A stretch of DNA of 37,909 nucleotides from assembly GCA_030627235.1 (NCBI GenBank), contig DAOUSL010000013.1:1-37909 (forward strand). Direction: 5' to 3'. Below the pieces are notes generated by a model, which saw only the letters and a program-made list of their open reading frames with translations, had not been told where the DNA came from and searched no databases. Every line of letters starts with the position of its first letter. The first letter of the stretch is position 1. The DNA is from Thioploca sp. GTDB lineage: Bacteria; Pseudomonadota; Gammaproteobacteria; Beggiatoales; Beggiatoaceae. The translations under genes were made by a program, and so were the position numbers. Shown here in pieces: positions 1 to 9,144 of this stretch.

Positions 1-50
1 ATATCATGCAAATAGTTAAAACCATGTATTGGGTTCTTAACAAGTTGTAT

Positions 51-214
51 TAGACATCTTACCTAAATAAGGTTAAATAAATGTAGGATGCAATGAACGA
101 AGTGAATTGCATCAATCGTGTTAATGTAACTCAAAAGATGTAATTCGTAAACTCATTACATCATACCTAAAGTCAATAATTAGCTATATTTCCTTATTTA
201 GGAAATTATGTCTA
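51..214. repeat. MITE-like element, family 1, complete copy
   Basis: This is a 164-bp element bounded by imperfect terminal inverted repeats of about 22 bp. The left end (51-72) starts TAGACAT and continues CCTAAATAAGG; the right end (192-214) is its reverse complement apart from 4-5 central bases. Inside are two further palindromes, GATGCAAT...ATTGCATC and GATGTAAT...ATTACATC, so the transcript would fold into stacked hairpins. TA at both borders would fit a TA target duplication. A second full copy is at 18029-18198 and a truncated one at 33089-33132. There is no coding capacity, so any movement would need a transposase in trans (inference). Confidence 0.8.
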
Positions 215-234
215 GTAATTGCAACATTGTTAGA

Positions 235-876
235 TCATTCAGTATAATGATTCTCTCCAATTACAATATTTTCCCGTCCTTGTTCTTTACATCTCTGATT
301 TGCTTCACGTAATGAGTGAGTACAGCCACAATATTCTTGTTTATAAAATTGTTCCTGTTTAGCAATTGTCACCATCCGTTGTGATCCTCCTTTTTTTCTC
401 CAATTATAATCCCAATAGGTTAAATTTGGATATTTTTCTGCGGCTCGTTTACCAGCTGTATTAACTTGTTGCATGTCTTTCCAACGTGAAATTCCCATAG
501 AACTGGTAAATACTTGAAAATCATGTTCATGGGCATATAATGATGCTCGTTCAAATCGCATTTCAAAACATATTGTACATCTAGCCCCACGTTCTGGGTC
601 AAATTCTAGCCCTTTAGTACGTTCATACCATTCATCTATATCATAATCAGCATCTATAAAAGGAATCTGGTGTTTTTCAGCAAAACGTTTGTTTTCATCT
701 TTACGAATTTCATATTCTTTACGTGGATGAATATTAGGATTATAGAAAAAAATAGTGTAATCTATATTTATGGCTGATAATGCTGCCATAATTTCACCTG
801 AACATGGAGCACAACAGGAGTGTAATAACACTTGTTTGATATTATTAGGTACAGAAATTATAACTGTTTTAGACAT
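235..876 (-). CDS. queH: Epoxyqueuosine reductase QueH
   Basis: QueH (the former DUF208 family) reduces epoxyqueuosine to queuosine in tRNA, the last step of queuosine synthesis, and is the non-homologous replacement for the cobalamin enzyme QueG. The 213-residue protein has the family's cysteine signature: HSCCAPC near the N-terminus (Cys21, Cys22, Cys25), Cys100 and Cys103 in RCTIC, and YCGC (Cys183, Cys185). In the family these bind an iron-sulfur cluster and a second metal. Length is normal and it has no signal peptide, as expected for a cytoplasmic enzyme. It stands alone: the next gene is divergent, and only a repeat element lies downstream. No preQ1 riboswitch was recognised upstream. 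Confidence 0.93.
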   Translation of the reverse strand: MSKTVIISVPNNIKQVLLHSCCAPCSGEIMAALSAINIDYTIFFYNPNIHPRKEYEIRKDENKRFAEKHQIPFIDADYDIDEWYERTKGLEFDPERGARCTICFEMRFERASLYAHEHDFQVFTSSMGISRWKDMQQVNTAGKRAAEKYPNLTYWDYNWRKKGGSQRMVTIAKQEQFYKQEYCGCTHSLREANQRCKEQGRENIVIGENHYTE

Positions 877-1063
877 TACTTGAATCTTATAATTATATTC
901 AAATGTGATAGTGGCAATATGAACTAAGGATTAAATTTGTCACTCAACTATATTTTAATTCTTAATTCACATTGGAAGTTATATTAAAAATAATACATTA
1001 TATAATTCTATACTAATTTATCAAAAATGTACTAAATTAAAGTTAATTATCTGAGACTGTTTA

Positions 1064-3730
1064 ATGAAATTTTATCAACATATTCGTACTAAACTTGCCA
1101 TTGGTTTTTTATTGGTTGCATTAATTCCAGTTTTAATAATTGGTATTTATGCAATGCAAACGTCGGTCGAAATATTACACAAACAAGAATTAAATGTTCA
1201 AACTGAAAAGGTTAATACTTTTAAACATGATATTGAGACGTTTTTAATATCTACTAAAAAAGATTTAATGTTTCTTAGTGCTTCATATCCATTGCAAAAT
1301 TATTTACATTTACATCATACTAAAACTGAATTATCAATAACTGCACGACAAGCAATAGAGCAAGAATTTTTAGTTTTTGCGGAAAGTAGGAGTATTTATT
1401 ATCAGATTCGTTATCTAGATGAAACTGGACAAGAAATCATACGAATTAATACTTTTAATAATAAAGCAAGAATAACTAAAGATTTACAAAATAAAAATAA
1501 CCGTTACTATTTTACTGAAACAATATCCTTACCAAAAGGTAAAGTTTTTATATCGTCATTAGATTTAAATAGAGAACATGGCCAAATAGAAATTCCTTAT
1601 AAACCAGTTATTCGTTATGCCACTCCTGTTTTTTATCCAAATGGAGATAAAGCTGGCATAGTTATACTTAATATTGATGCGAACCAATTTTTACAAATAT
1701 TAAAAGAAGTTTCTTTAATTGATCAAAATGGTTTTTATTTGTCTCATGCAAAAGATGTTAATAAATGTTGGGGAGGTTCACGAGACTTAAATACCAATTA
1801 TAATTTTTTGACTCAAGAACACCCAGAATTGGCAGAACAAATTGCTTTAAATATAGAAGGCAATATCAAAACTGAAGACTTTATTATAACCTACTATCGT
1901 GTATCAGTATCAAAAATTGGCTATTGGGTATTAATTGCTAAACAACCAATAAAAAATATTTCAGCTTCCATTAAATCATTTCATAATACCTTTAGCATTG
2001 TTATTACTCTAACAATATTTTTATCTCTAATAATAGCAGTTTTTATTAGTAAAATTATTACTAAACCAATTGAAATACTTACTGATGTAACTAAACAAGT
2101 TAGCGCTGGTAATCGGCAAATTCGTATTCAAGAACGAGAACAAGATGAGATAGGAATATTAGAAAAAGGTTTTAATGCCATGTTAGATTCAATTAATTTA
2201 TATGAAGAAAACTTGCAAAAAATCAAACATGAAGCCCAAGCAGCTAATTTGGCAAAAAGTAGATTTTTAGCTAATATGAGTCACGAATTACGGACTCCTT
2301 TAAATGCAATTATTGGCTATGGTGAAATGTTGCAAGAAGAAATAGCTGATCTTGGTGAAATAGAACTAAGTAAAGATATTGAAAAAATCCACTTAGCCGG
2401 CAAACATTTACTAGCTAATATTAATGATATTTTGGATATTTCTAAGATTGAAGCTGGTAAAATGGAAATTTATGCCGAAACTTTTTACCTATCTAATATG
2501 GTAAACGATGTGGTAAATACGATTCAGCCATTATTAGATCGCAATAAAGATGTTTTAGAAATTTTTTATAGTGATGATTTGGGTGAAATGCACACTGATT
2601 TAACTAAAATTCGGCAAGTTTTATTAAAAATACTCGGCAATGCTTCTAAATTTAGCAATCAACAAAGTACTATATTTTTAGAAGTTATACGAGAAATTGA
2701 TGAATGGATCGTGTTTAAAATTAAAGATTGTGGTATTGGCATGAATGTCGAACAGAAAGACAATTTATTCAAAATTTTTACTCAGGCTGATAATTCTAGC
2801 ACTCGTAAATATGATGGCAGTGGTTTAGGTTTGGCTATTACTAATCATTTTGTGCAAATGATGGGTGGTTCAATCAGTGTAGAAAGTGAATTAGGTAAGG
2901 GTAGTACGTTTACAATTCGATTACCAGCTCGAGTAACTTTAGTGCAGAATAATCCAGATGAAAATTCTTTAGCTGAAGATATGGCAGTATTAGGAGACGG
3001 CGGCACTATACTTGTCATTGATGATGAATTAGGAGTGCGTAAAGTATTACATAACTATTTGACTAAACAAGGTTATCAAGTAGAAATAGCTGAAAGTGGT
3101 GAAGAAGGCTTGCAATTAGCCAAAAAAACATTACCAGATGTAATTATTTTAGATGTTATGATGCCAAAAATGGATGGTTGGGAGGTTTTATCTTATTTAA
3201 AAGCAGATCAAGAACTAGCTTCTATTCCAGTAATTATACTATCCATGATGGAAGATAAAAGCGTAGCATATTCTTTAGGGGCAGCTGATTATTTGATAAA
3301 ACCAATCACCCGTGAGCAATTATTTACTGTTTTGCAGAAATATCATTTTTCTTTAAATGAATCTGCTCCATTGGTTATGGTGATCGATGATGATAAAGTT
3401 AACCGTGATATGATGGAACGTATTATTCGCAAAGCAGATTTTAGAATTTGTAAAGTAGAAGATGGTTGGTTAGCATTAGAATATATTCAGAAAAAACAAA
3501 AACCAGCCGTTATTTTATTAGATTTACAAATGCCAGAAATGGATGGTTTTGAATTTGTAGCTAGATTGCAACAATATACTACTGAATCTATTCCAATTAT
3601 AGTGTTTACTGCTAAAGATATAACTATTGGAGATAGAACTAGATTAGAAAGTGTAGCAACTATTTTACAAAAAGGTTCGTATAGCAATGAAGTTCTAATT
3701 AAAGAAATTAAAAAAGTTATTGTAAAGTAA
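1064..3730 (+). CDS. Membrane hybrid histidine kinase with two receiver domains
   Basis: This is an 888-residue sensor kinase. A membrane segment (about 11-30), an extracytoplasmic sensor region that looks Cache-like (about 35-305) and a second membrane segment (about 308-330) are followed by HAMP (about 331-383). The HisKA domain has phospho-acceptor His407 in SHELRTPLN. The HATPase domain has its N box near 526, then GIGM and GSGLGLAI. Two CheY-like receivers follow, with predicted phospho-sites Asp697 (LDVMMPKMDGW) and Asp820 (LDLQMPEMDGF). There is no Hpt or DNA-binding output domain, so the signal must leave through another protein. The CHAT gene starts 96 bp downstream on the same strand, so co-transcription is possible. 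The ligand cannot be told from the sequence. Confidence 0.92.
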   Translation: MKFYQHIRTKLAIGFLLVALIPVLIIGIYAMQTSVEILHKQELNVQTEKVNTFKHDIETFLISTKKDLMFLSASYPLQNYLHLHHTKTELSITARQAIEQEFLVFAESRSIYYQIRYLDETGQEIIRINTFNNKARITKDLQNKNNRYYFTETISLPKGKVFISSLDLNREHGQIEIPYKPVIRYATPVFYPNGDKAGIVILNIDANQFLQILKEVSLIDQNGFYLSHAKDVNKCWGGSRDLNTNYNFLTQEHPELAEQIALNIEGNIKTEDFIITYYRVSVSKIGYWVLIAKQPIKNISASIKSFHNTFSIVITLTIFLSLIIAVFISKIITKPIEILTDVTKQVSAGNRQIRIQEREQDEIGILEKGFNAMLDSINLYEENLQKIKHEAQAANLAKSRFLANMSHELRTPLNAIIGYGEMLQEEIADLGEIELSKDIEKIHLAGKHLLANINDILDISKIEAGKMEIYAETFYLSNMVNDVVNTIQPLLDRNKDVLEIFYSDDLGEMHTDLTKIRQVLLKILGNASKFSNQQSTIFLEVIREIDEWIVFKIKDCGIGMNVEQKDNLFKIFTQADNSSTRKYDGSGLGLAITNHFVQMMGGSISVESELGKGSTFTIRLPARVTLVQNNPDENSLAEDMAVLGDGGTILVIDDELGVRKVLHNYLTKQGYQVEIAESGEEGLQLAKKTLPDVIILDVMMPKMDGWEVLSYLKADQELASIPVIILSMMEDKSVAYSLGAADYLIKPITREQLFTVLQKYHFSLNESAPLVMVIDDDKVNRDMMERIIRKADFRICKVEDGWLALEYIQKKQKPAVILLDLQMPEMDGFEFVARLQQYTTESIPIIVFTAKDITIGDRTRLESVATILQKGSYSNEVLIKEIKKVIVK

Positions 3731-3743
3731 GATATTTTAAATA

Positions 3744-3766
3744 TAGGGCAACAAGGATTGTCCCTA
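3744..3766. repeat. Short hairpin, GGGCAA...TTGTCCC type
   Basis: This imperfect palindrome reads TAGGGCAA, a 6-nt loop, then TTGTCCCTA (one bulged base), just after the kinase stop codon. It resembles the hairpin at 24257-24278, which suggests a dispersed REP-like unit. It could also act as a weak terminator, although no T tract follows. Confidence 0.45.
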
Positions 3767-3826
3767 CATAAATTAGGATTTATAGTAAATTCCAAAATTA
3801 TAGCATTTTTCGATTAGATAAACATC

Positions 3827-6187
3827 ATGAACTTTAATAAAATTATAATAGTAACAATTTTTATAACCTATTCCACTATTATTCAAGCACAAGATACTAA
3901 TGAGTTTTTTTATACTGGGCATTATGAAACAGCTATTGCAGAATGGGAAGCATTGCCAACACAAGATATTCAAACTTGGATTGGAATAGCGAAAGCTTAT
4001 AGATATTTGGGCTTACCGGATAAAGCTTTAACAGTTCTTACTACAAATCTATCAACAACACAACCAGTTAATCATGCAATATTATTGAATGAATTAAGTC
4101 AGTTGCATTTATCTCAATCCAGAATTAAATCTGCTAAAGTAGCTATACAAAATGCTGTAACAATAATCCGTCCTCTTAATAAACAACTGTTGTTAGCTGA
4201 TATTTTACGACAATTAGGGAATGTGCAAAGTGCCGAAGATGAATATGCAACTGCTATTAAATCTTATACTGAAGCTTTGGACTTAGTAACTAAATCTGAT
4301 TCTATGACAGCTAATTTTTCTAAAGATGATGTGCGGGAATTATATGGAAAAATTTTAGTTAATCAAGCTCAAACATATTTTTGGCTTGATGCAGATAATG
4401 CTTATCAATATTCTGATCCTAAACTTGCATTTAAATCTAGTATAAGAACAATTAAACATGCCATACAAATCACGAAAAACTGGCCAGATGCGTTTAATGA
4501 AGTATTTGCATTAATTGCGTTAAGTAAAGTTATGCAAAATATCCAAGCTAAATTTGCTGAACCAGAATTTAATCAGTTGATTTATCAAGTTCTTAATCAA
4601 GCTAAAGAAGTATCAGAAAGAATCAATAATTATCAGGCCAAAACTAATGCTTATGGATATTTAGGTAAACTTTATGAACAAAATAAACGTTATCCAGATG
4701 CTTTAATTTTAACTAGGAAAGCTCTATTTGCAGCTCAACAGATTCAAGAACAGCTATCTATGTACCGCTGGCAATGGCAATTAGGACGAATTTTTAAGGC
4801 TCAAGGTAAATTTTCAGAAGCAATATCCGCTTTAAAGCAAACAGTAAAAATTATTAATTTGCCAACAATTCGTGAACAAGTTATAGGATTCAATAGTAAT
4901 GATTTCCGGGCTAAAATCTCTCCAGTTTATTTTGCATTGGCAGATTTATTATTACAACAAGAAGATGATGATTCAATTCGAGAAGCTAGAGATACAATAG
5001 AATTTTTTAAACAGGCTGAGTTACAGGATTACTTTCAGAGCGAATGCTTTAATACTCAATGCACTCATTTAGAACAGGCTTTAGATTCTCAGACAGCTAT
5101 ATTATATCCAATTGTATTGCCAGATAGATTGGAATTATTGTTAAGTATACCTAATGTTACTGAATTAATTAAGTTTAAAGTTTTAGTTACTGAAAAAAAA
5201 TTACGCCGAGAAATTGCATTCTTGATTTCGGCTTTACGTAGACATCCTCTTTCTTATTTAGCCACTGCTGACGAAGATGAAGAAGTTATTTGTACACCTG
5301 ATTCATGGCAACAACTTCCGGTAAATATTTCACCGCGTTCTAAAGATTTTTTACCACCTGCTCAAAAATTATATAGATGGTTAATCAAGCCGTTATTAAC
5401 AAGCTTAACTAAATATAATATAAATACATTAATTATAGTACCAGAAGGTGTATTACGAACTGTGCCATTTTCTGCATTACATGATGGTAAGGAATTTTTG
5501 ATTCAAAACTATGCTTTAGCAGCTACGCCTAGCTTATGTTTAACAGATTTGAAAATTCAGCAACGAAATGTTAATAAAATGTTGGTAAGTGGCTTATCAG
5601 AATCGGTGCAAGGTTTTTCTAACTTACCATGTGCTAAATATGAAATAGATACTTTGCAAAAATCATATAATTTATATAATACTGAATATAAACCATTATT
5701 TAATAAAGATTTTACTTATGAAAATATGCAACAAAGAATCAATCAAGTAGAATATTCAATTCTTCATATTGCTTCCCATGGACAATTTAAACCAGATTTA
5801 GCAGATACTTTTTTGCTTACTTATAATAATAAATTAAGTATGGATAAATTGGAAAGTTTAATCAGGCGTACTAATACTCATAAGATTGATTTATTAACTC
5901 TGAGTGCTTGTGAAACTGCGGTTGGGAATGATAGAGCAGCTTTGGGATTAGCTGGAGTTGCATTAAAAGCTGGAGTAAAAAGTGCGTTGGCTAGTTTATG
6001 GAAGGTTGATGATGCTGCTACCCCAGCTATGATTATTGAATTTTATCAACAATTAACTAATACTAAATTAACTAAGGCTCAAGCATTACAGAATGCTCAA
6101 AAAATGATGCTAACCAACGCTAAATATGCTCAATTTCAGCACCCTTATTATTGGTCAGCATTTTTATTAATTGGGAATTGGTTTTAG
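3827..6187 (+). CDS. Exported TPR-CHAT domain protein, caspase-like protease fold
   Basis: This 786-residue protein starts with a hydrophobic signal-like segment (1-21, ending IQAQD). Helical TPR-type repeats follow (about 30-400; AIAEWEAL, NELSQLHLSQSR and similar), then a C-terminal CHAT domain (about 420-786). CHAT is a clan CD cysteine-peptidase domain related to caspases and separase. The predicted dyad is present: His651 in HIASHGQF and Cys695 in SACETAVG, and the family ends AFLLIGNWF. TPR modules usually recruit partners or the substrate, which is unknown here. The signal peptide puts it in the periplasm or outside. It follows the hybrid kinase by 96 bp and precedes the PEGA-PDZ-TPR gene by 117 bp, so the three may work together (inference). 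Confidence 0.9.
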   Translation: MNFNKIIIVTIFITYSTIIQAQDTNEFFYTGHYETAIAEWEALPTQDIQTWIGIAKAYRYLGLPDKALTVLTTNLSTTQPVNHAILLNELSQLHLSQSRIKSAKVAIQNAVTIIRPLNKQLLLADILRQLGNVQSAEDEYATAIKSYTEALDLVTKSDSMTANFSKDDVRELYGKILVNQAQTYFWLDADNAYQYSDPKLAFKSSIRTIKHAIQITKNWPDAFNEVFALIALSKVMQNIQAKFAEPEFNQLIYQVLNQAKEVSERINNYQAKTNAYGYLGKLYEQNKRYPDALILTRKALFAAQQIQEQLSMYRWQWQLGRIFKAQGKFSEAISALKQTVKIINLPTIREQVIGFNSNDFRAKISPVYFALADLLLQQEDDDSIREARDTIEFFKQAELQDYFQSECFNTQCTHLEQALDSQTAILYPIVLPDRLELLLSIPNVTELIKFKVLVTEKKLRREIAFLISALRRHPLSYLATADEDEEVICTPDSWQQLPVNISPRSKDFLPPAQKLYRWLIKPLLTSLTKYNINTLIIVPEGVLRTVPFSALHDGKEFLIQNYALAATPSLCLTDLKIQQRNVNKMLVSGLSESVQGFSNLPCAKYEIDTLQKSYNLYNTEYKPLFNKDFTYENMQQRINQVEYSILHIASHGQFKPDLADTFLLTYNNKLSMDKLESLIRRTNTHKIDLLTLSACETAVGNDRAALGLAGVALKAGVKSALASLWKVDDAATPAMIIEFYQQLTNTKLTKAQALQNAQKMMLTNAKYAQFQHPYYWSAFLLIGNWF

Positions 6188-6304
6188 GTGATTTTTGGAT
6201 AGTCTTAATTATACTTTGAGCCCACAGCACCAAGAAATGCTATTACGTTCTACTTAGCTTATATTATAAGTATTAATAACTTATATTTTTTATCCTACAC
6301 AAAG

Positions 6305-8866
6305 ATGTTTTTTTTAGTCAACTTTAATTACAATCATATGTACACAACTAACAATATTTTTTTATTAGTAATTTTATTAATCACATTTTTCACTCCAGTT
6401 ACTAATGCTGGGGAAAATGAAAAGTATCATCTTACTATAAATGTCACTCCTTCTGATGCCAAAATAAGAGTGATGAATATTAAACCAAAATATCAGCATG
6501 GTATTATGCTTAAATCTGGTAAATATGATATTAAGGTGACTCGTTCTGGTTATGAATCAAAACGGTGGCGGGTAGAAATTGAAGGTGTTGATTTAACAGT
6601 TAATATTGTTCTAAATAAGTTAGGAACAAGAAAAAATATTAATTCTAATAAAGGTGATATAGGTAACTTTGCTTTATGGGAATATGCTTTACAATTACGA
6701 AAAAGTAAGCCAAATTTGTTTGAGGAAGCACAAGGTGTTTTATTGCTGAAAATAGAAGCAGGTTCACAAGCTGAAAAAATAGGATTACGACGTGGTGATA
6801 TTATTATTGCCTACGCTGGGAAAAAAATTAATTCGATTAGTCAACTTAATAATTTAATCCATACTAATGCTGATAAAAAGAGGATAAAATTACGTTTTAT
6901 CCGTGCTAATGCTGTTAAAACTGTAAAGTTAAATGGTGGAAAATTTGGTATTAAGTTAGCAACTAGCATAGGAGAAGATTTTTCTCTGGTTGAGTGGTTT
7001 GAAACAGAATTTCTTATGATTTTACAACAAACTCAAAATGGTGAAAAAATTAATCAATTATTTATAGATAACCCTCATTTAGTTGAATTATATCAAATTT
7101 TATTAACTCGTACAGTTAAAAAAGGTACTAAAGAACAAGCAGAATGGGCTGGTAATATGATAAAAATAATAGAAAACATTTTTAAAAATCTATACTTACC
7201 ACCTCCTTATCTTACTATTGTGCAATTATTTGAAGAAGGTTTGAAAGCATCTCAGTCTGGTAATAATACTATAGCTTTAGAAAAATTTCAATTGGGACTA
7301 AAAAAAGCACAAAAGTTAGGTCATCAATACTATATTGGTCTATTTCTTGAAAAATTTGGCTTATTTTATTACAAACTAGAACAATATCAAAAATCTTTAG
7401 AATATTTTGAACAAGCATCAGTTGTTAGTCGTAATATTGATGATGCAAATGCTTTTGGAAATGCATTATATTTTATTGGTGGTATTTATAAAAATTGGGG
7501 ACAATATCCAAAAGCTTTAGGGTATTACCAACGAGCTTCGGTTATTAAACATCATGTTGGCGACAAATTTATGGAATCATCTTGTTTGACTGGCCTAGGT
7601 ATTATTTATCGTAATTTAAGTAATTATGAAAAAGCTTTAGAATATCTACAACAGGCATTAGTTATTGATCGTGAACTTGAAAATAAACGCAGTGAAAGTT
7701 TCGATTTAAGTGATATTGGTACAGTTTATTATGCTTTAAGTCAGTATCAAAAAGCCTTAGATTATTACCAACAATCTTTGAAAATTATGCGTGATATCAA
7801 GAACCAACATGGAGAAGGAACTTCTTTACATGATATTGGGATGGTATATGTAAATTTAGGTCAATATTTAAAAGCTTTGGATTACTTAGAAAAATCTTTA
7901 AAAGTAAGACGTATTATAAAAGATAAACATGGAGAAGCTACCAGTTTGATTGATATAAGTGCAACTTATGAAAAATTAGCTCAATATGAAAAAGCATTAG
8001 ATTACTCTTTCCAAGCTTTAAATATTAACCGTAAGATTGAATATAAGCTTGGTGAAGGAACTGCTTTAAATGGAATTGGTACTATTTACCAAAGATTAGG
8101 TCAATATCAAAAATCCCTAGATTATTTACAAAAATCCCTAAAAATTGGAACTGATATTAATGATAAAAGTAGTATTGGGCAAACTTTAAGTAATATTGGT
8201 AATGTTTATCTATCATGGAAACAATACCAAGCGGCATTAGGATATTATCAACAGAGTTTAGATATTTTTCGTGAAATTAAAAGCAAGCATGATGAAACAA
8301 TGGTTTTAGGTAATATCGGTGTAATTTACTTAAAATTAGAAAAAACTGAAAAAGCTTTGGATTATTTACAACAAGCTTTGGCTCTTGATAAAGAACTTGG
8401 TGATAGGGCAGGAATTGGTGAAGACTTAATGAATATTGGTATAGCTTATTCCACATTTGGGCAATATACAATTGCTTTAGATTACTTTCAACAGTCTTTG
8501 AAAATTACTCGTGAAGTTGGTAATAAACGAGTAGAAGTACTATGCCTTAATTATATTGCTGGTATTTACCAAAATTTAGGTCAACCTCAAAAATATTCAA
8601 GTTATTATCAACAGGCTTTGGCAATCTATCAAGAAATTGGTAGCCCACACGAAATGGAAAAAGATTTAACTAATATACCTTCTTATAATAGTAATTCTGT
8701 TGATCAAAAAACAGAGAATGATGAGAATACTAATAACATTATAAAGATGTCTCCTAATGAGGAAAATAGTCAAATAAAAAATACCAGAGGAATACTTGCC
8801 TCAATATTTTGGTTAATAATTATCATGGTAATTGTTAGCATTATTTTTATAAACAACAAGAGATAG
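6305..8866 (+). CDS. PEGA-PDZ-TPR repeat protein with C-terminal membrane anchor
   Basis: The protein has 853 residues from the first ATG. Met12 (6338) is an equally good start and gives a tighter signal peptide ending TNAG; neither has a convincing ribosome binding site. In order it shows a signal segment, a PEGA-like domain (about 42-105; LTINVTPSDAKI, GKYDIKVTRSGY), a PDZ-like domain (about 140-215; AGSQAEKIGLRRGDII), a spacer, then about 12 TPR units of 40 residues (about 310-790). It ends in a single membrane segment (about 830-850) followed by NNKR. The TPR units share QYQKALDYYQQSLKI and resemble kinesin-light-chain-type TPRs. It is probably an envelope scaffold for protein-protein contacts. 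Its place behind the TPR-CHAT gene suggests a partner or substrate adaptor, but no enzymatic motif is visible. Confidence 0.85.
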   Translation: MFFLVNFNYNHMYTTNNIFLLVILLITFFTPVTNAGENEKYHLTINVTPSDAKIRVMNIKPKYQHGIMLKSGKYDIKVTRSGYESKRWRVEIEGVDLTVNIVLNKLGTRKNINSNKGDIGNFALWEYALQLRKSKPNLFEEAQGVLLLKIEAGSQAEKIGLRRGDIIIAYAGKKINSISQLNNLIHTNADKKRIKLRFIRANAVKTVKLNGGKFGIKLATSIGEDFSLVEWFETEFLMILQQTQNGEKINQLFIDNPHLVELYQILLTRTVKKGTKEQAEWAGNMIKIIENIFKNLYLPPPYLTIVQLFEEGLKASQSGNNTIALEKFQLGLKKAQKLGHQYYIGLFLEKFGLFYYKLEQYQKSLEYFEQASVVSRNIDDANAFGNALYFIGGIYKNWGQYPKALGYYQRASVIKHHVGDKFMESSCLTGLGIIYRNLSNYEKALEYLQQALVIDRELENKRSESFDLSDIGTVYYALSQYQKALDYYQQSLKIMRDIKNQHGEGTSLHDIGMVYVNLGQYLKALDYLEKSLKVRRIIKDKHGEATSLIDISATYEKLAQYEKALDYSFQALNINRKIEYKLGEGTALNGIGTIYQRLGQYQKSLDYLQKSLKIGTDINDKSSIGQTLSNIGNVYLSWKQYQAALGYYQQSLDIFREIKSKHDETMVLGNIGVIYLKLEKTEKALDYLQQALALDKELGDRAGIGEDLMNIGIAYSTFGQYTIALDYFQQSLKITREVGNKRVEVLCLNYIAGIYQNLGQPQKYSSYYQQALAIYQEIGSPHEMEKDLTNIPSYNSNSVDQKTENDENTNNIIKMSPNEENSQIKNTRGILASIFWLIIIMVIVSIIFINNKR

Positions 8867-8871
8867 CTCAG

Positions 8872-8897
8872 AGGAGTTTCGTAGAAATTTCATGATG
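8872..8897 (+). repeat. Dispersed 26-bp repeat, copy 1
   Basis: The stretch starting AGGAGTTTCGTAGAAATTTC and ending ATGATG recurs with one mismatch on the opposite strand at 30184-30209. Both copies lie beside decayed gene fragments, which suggests a border of a mobile or recombining unit. Confidence 0.55.
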
Positions 8898-8920
8898 CGA
8901 ACGGAATATCCGTATTTACT

Positions 8921-8990
8921 AACACCAATATATACTCAATTCAAACATCCTTATTATTGATTGGGAATTGGTTTTAGGTGGATTTTATAT
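8921..8990 (+). pseudogene. Decayed duplicate of the 3' end of the CHAT gene
   Basis: This stretch is a degraded copy of 6115-6195, the last codons of the CHAT gene. TATACTCAATT..CATCCTTATTATTG matches the codons for YAQFQHPYYW. About 16 bases (those for SAFLL) are then missing, which breaks the frame. The 20 bases at 8961-8980 are identical to 6171-6190, including the TAG stop. A second CHAT-ending gene therefore probably once stood here, or a fragment was copied. It lies directly behind a TPR gene, as CHAT normally follows TPRs. Confidence 0.75.
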
Positions 8991-9011
8991 AGGGATTTAT
9001 TTTTTAAATAT

Positions 9012-9102
9012 TATAGTAAAACCAGTATAAAATGATCATAAAAATTTGTCCGATCTTCGCTAATCAGGCCTACGACTATCAATTTATACTGGTTTAGCTA
9101 TA
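9012..9102. repeat. MITE-like element, family 2
   Basis: This is a 91-bp element with 20-bp terminal inverted repeats that match at 18 of 20 positions. The left arm (9012-9031) reads TATAGTAAAACCAGTATAAA; the right arm (9083-9102) is its reverse complement with two changes. The interior has no ORF. It could be a non-autonomous transposable element or a bidirectional terminator between the convergent genes on either side. Confidence 0.65.
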
Positions 9103-9144
9103 GCATTGATTTAAACAATTAAAAATAAACTATCAATATAAACT

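Noticed and set aside
1-234. Possible preQ1 riboswitch or regulatory RNA for queH
   Set aside because: The structured sequence lies downstream of queH, not upstream, and is a copy of a dispersed inverted-repeat element.
7370-8650. Regular 120-bp periodicity, array-like
   Set aside because: It is coding: each unit is one 40-residue TPR of the PEGA-PDZ-TPR protein. Unit sequences diverge and there are no spacers, so it is not a CRISPR array.
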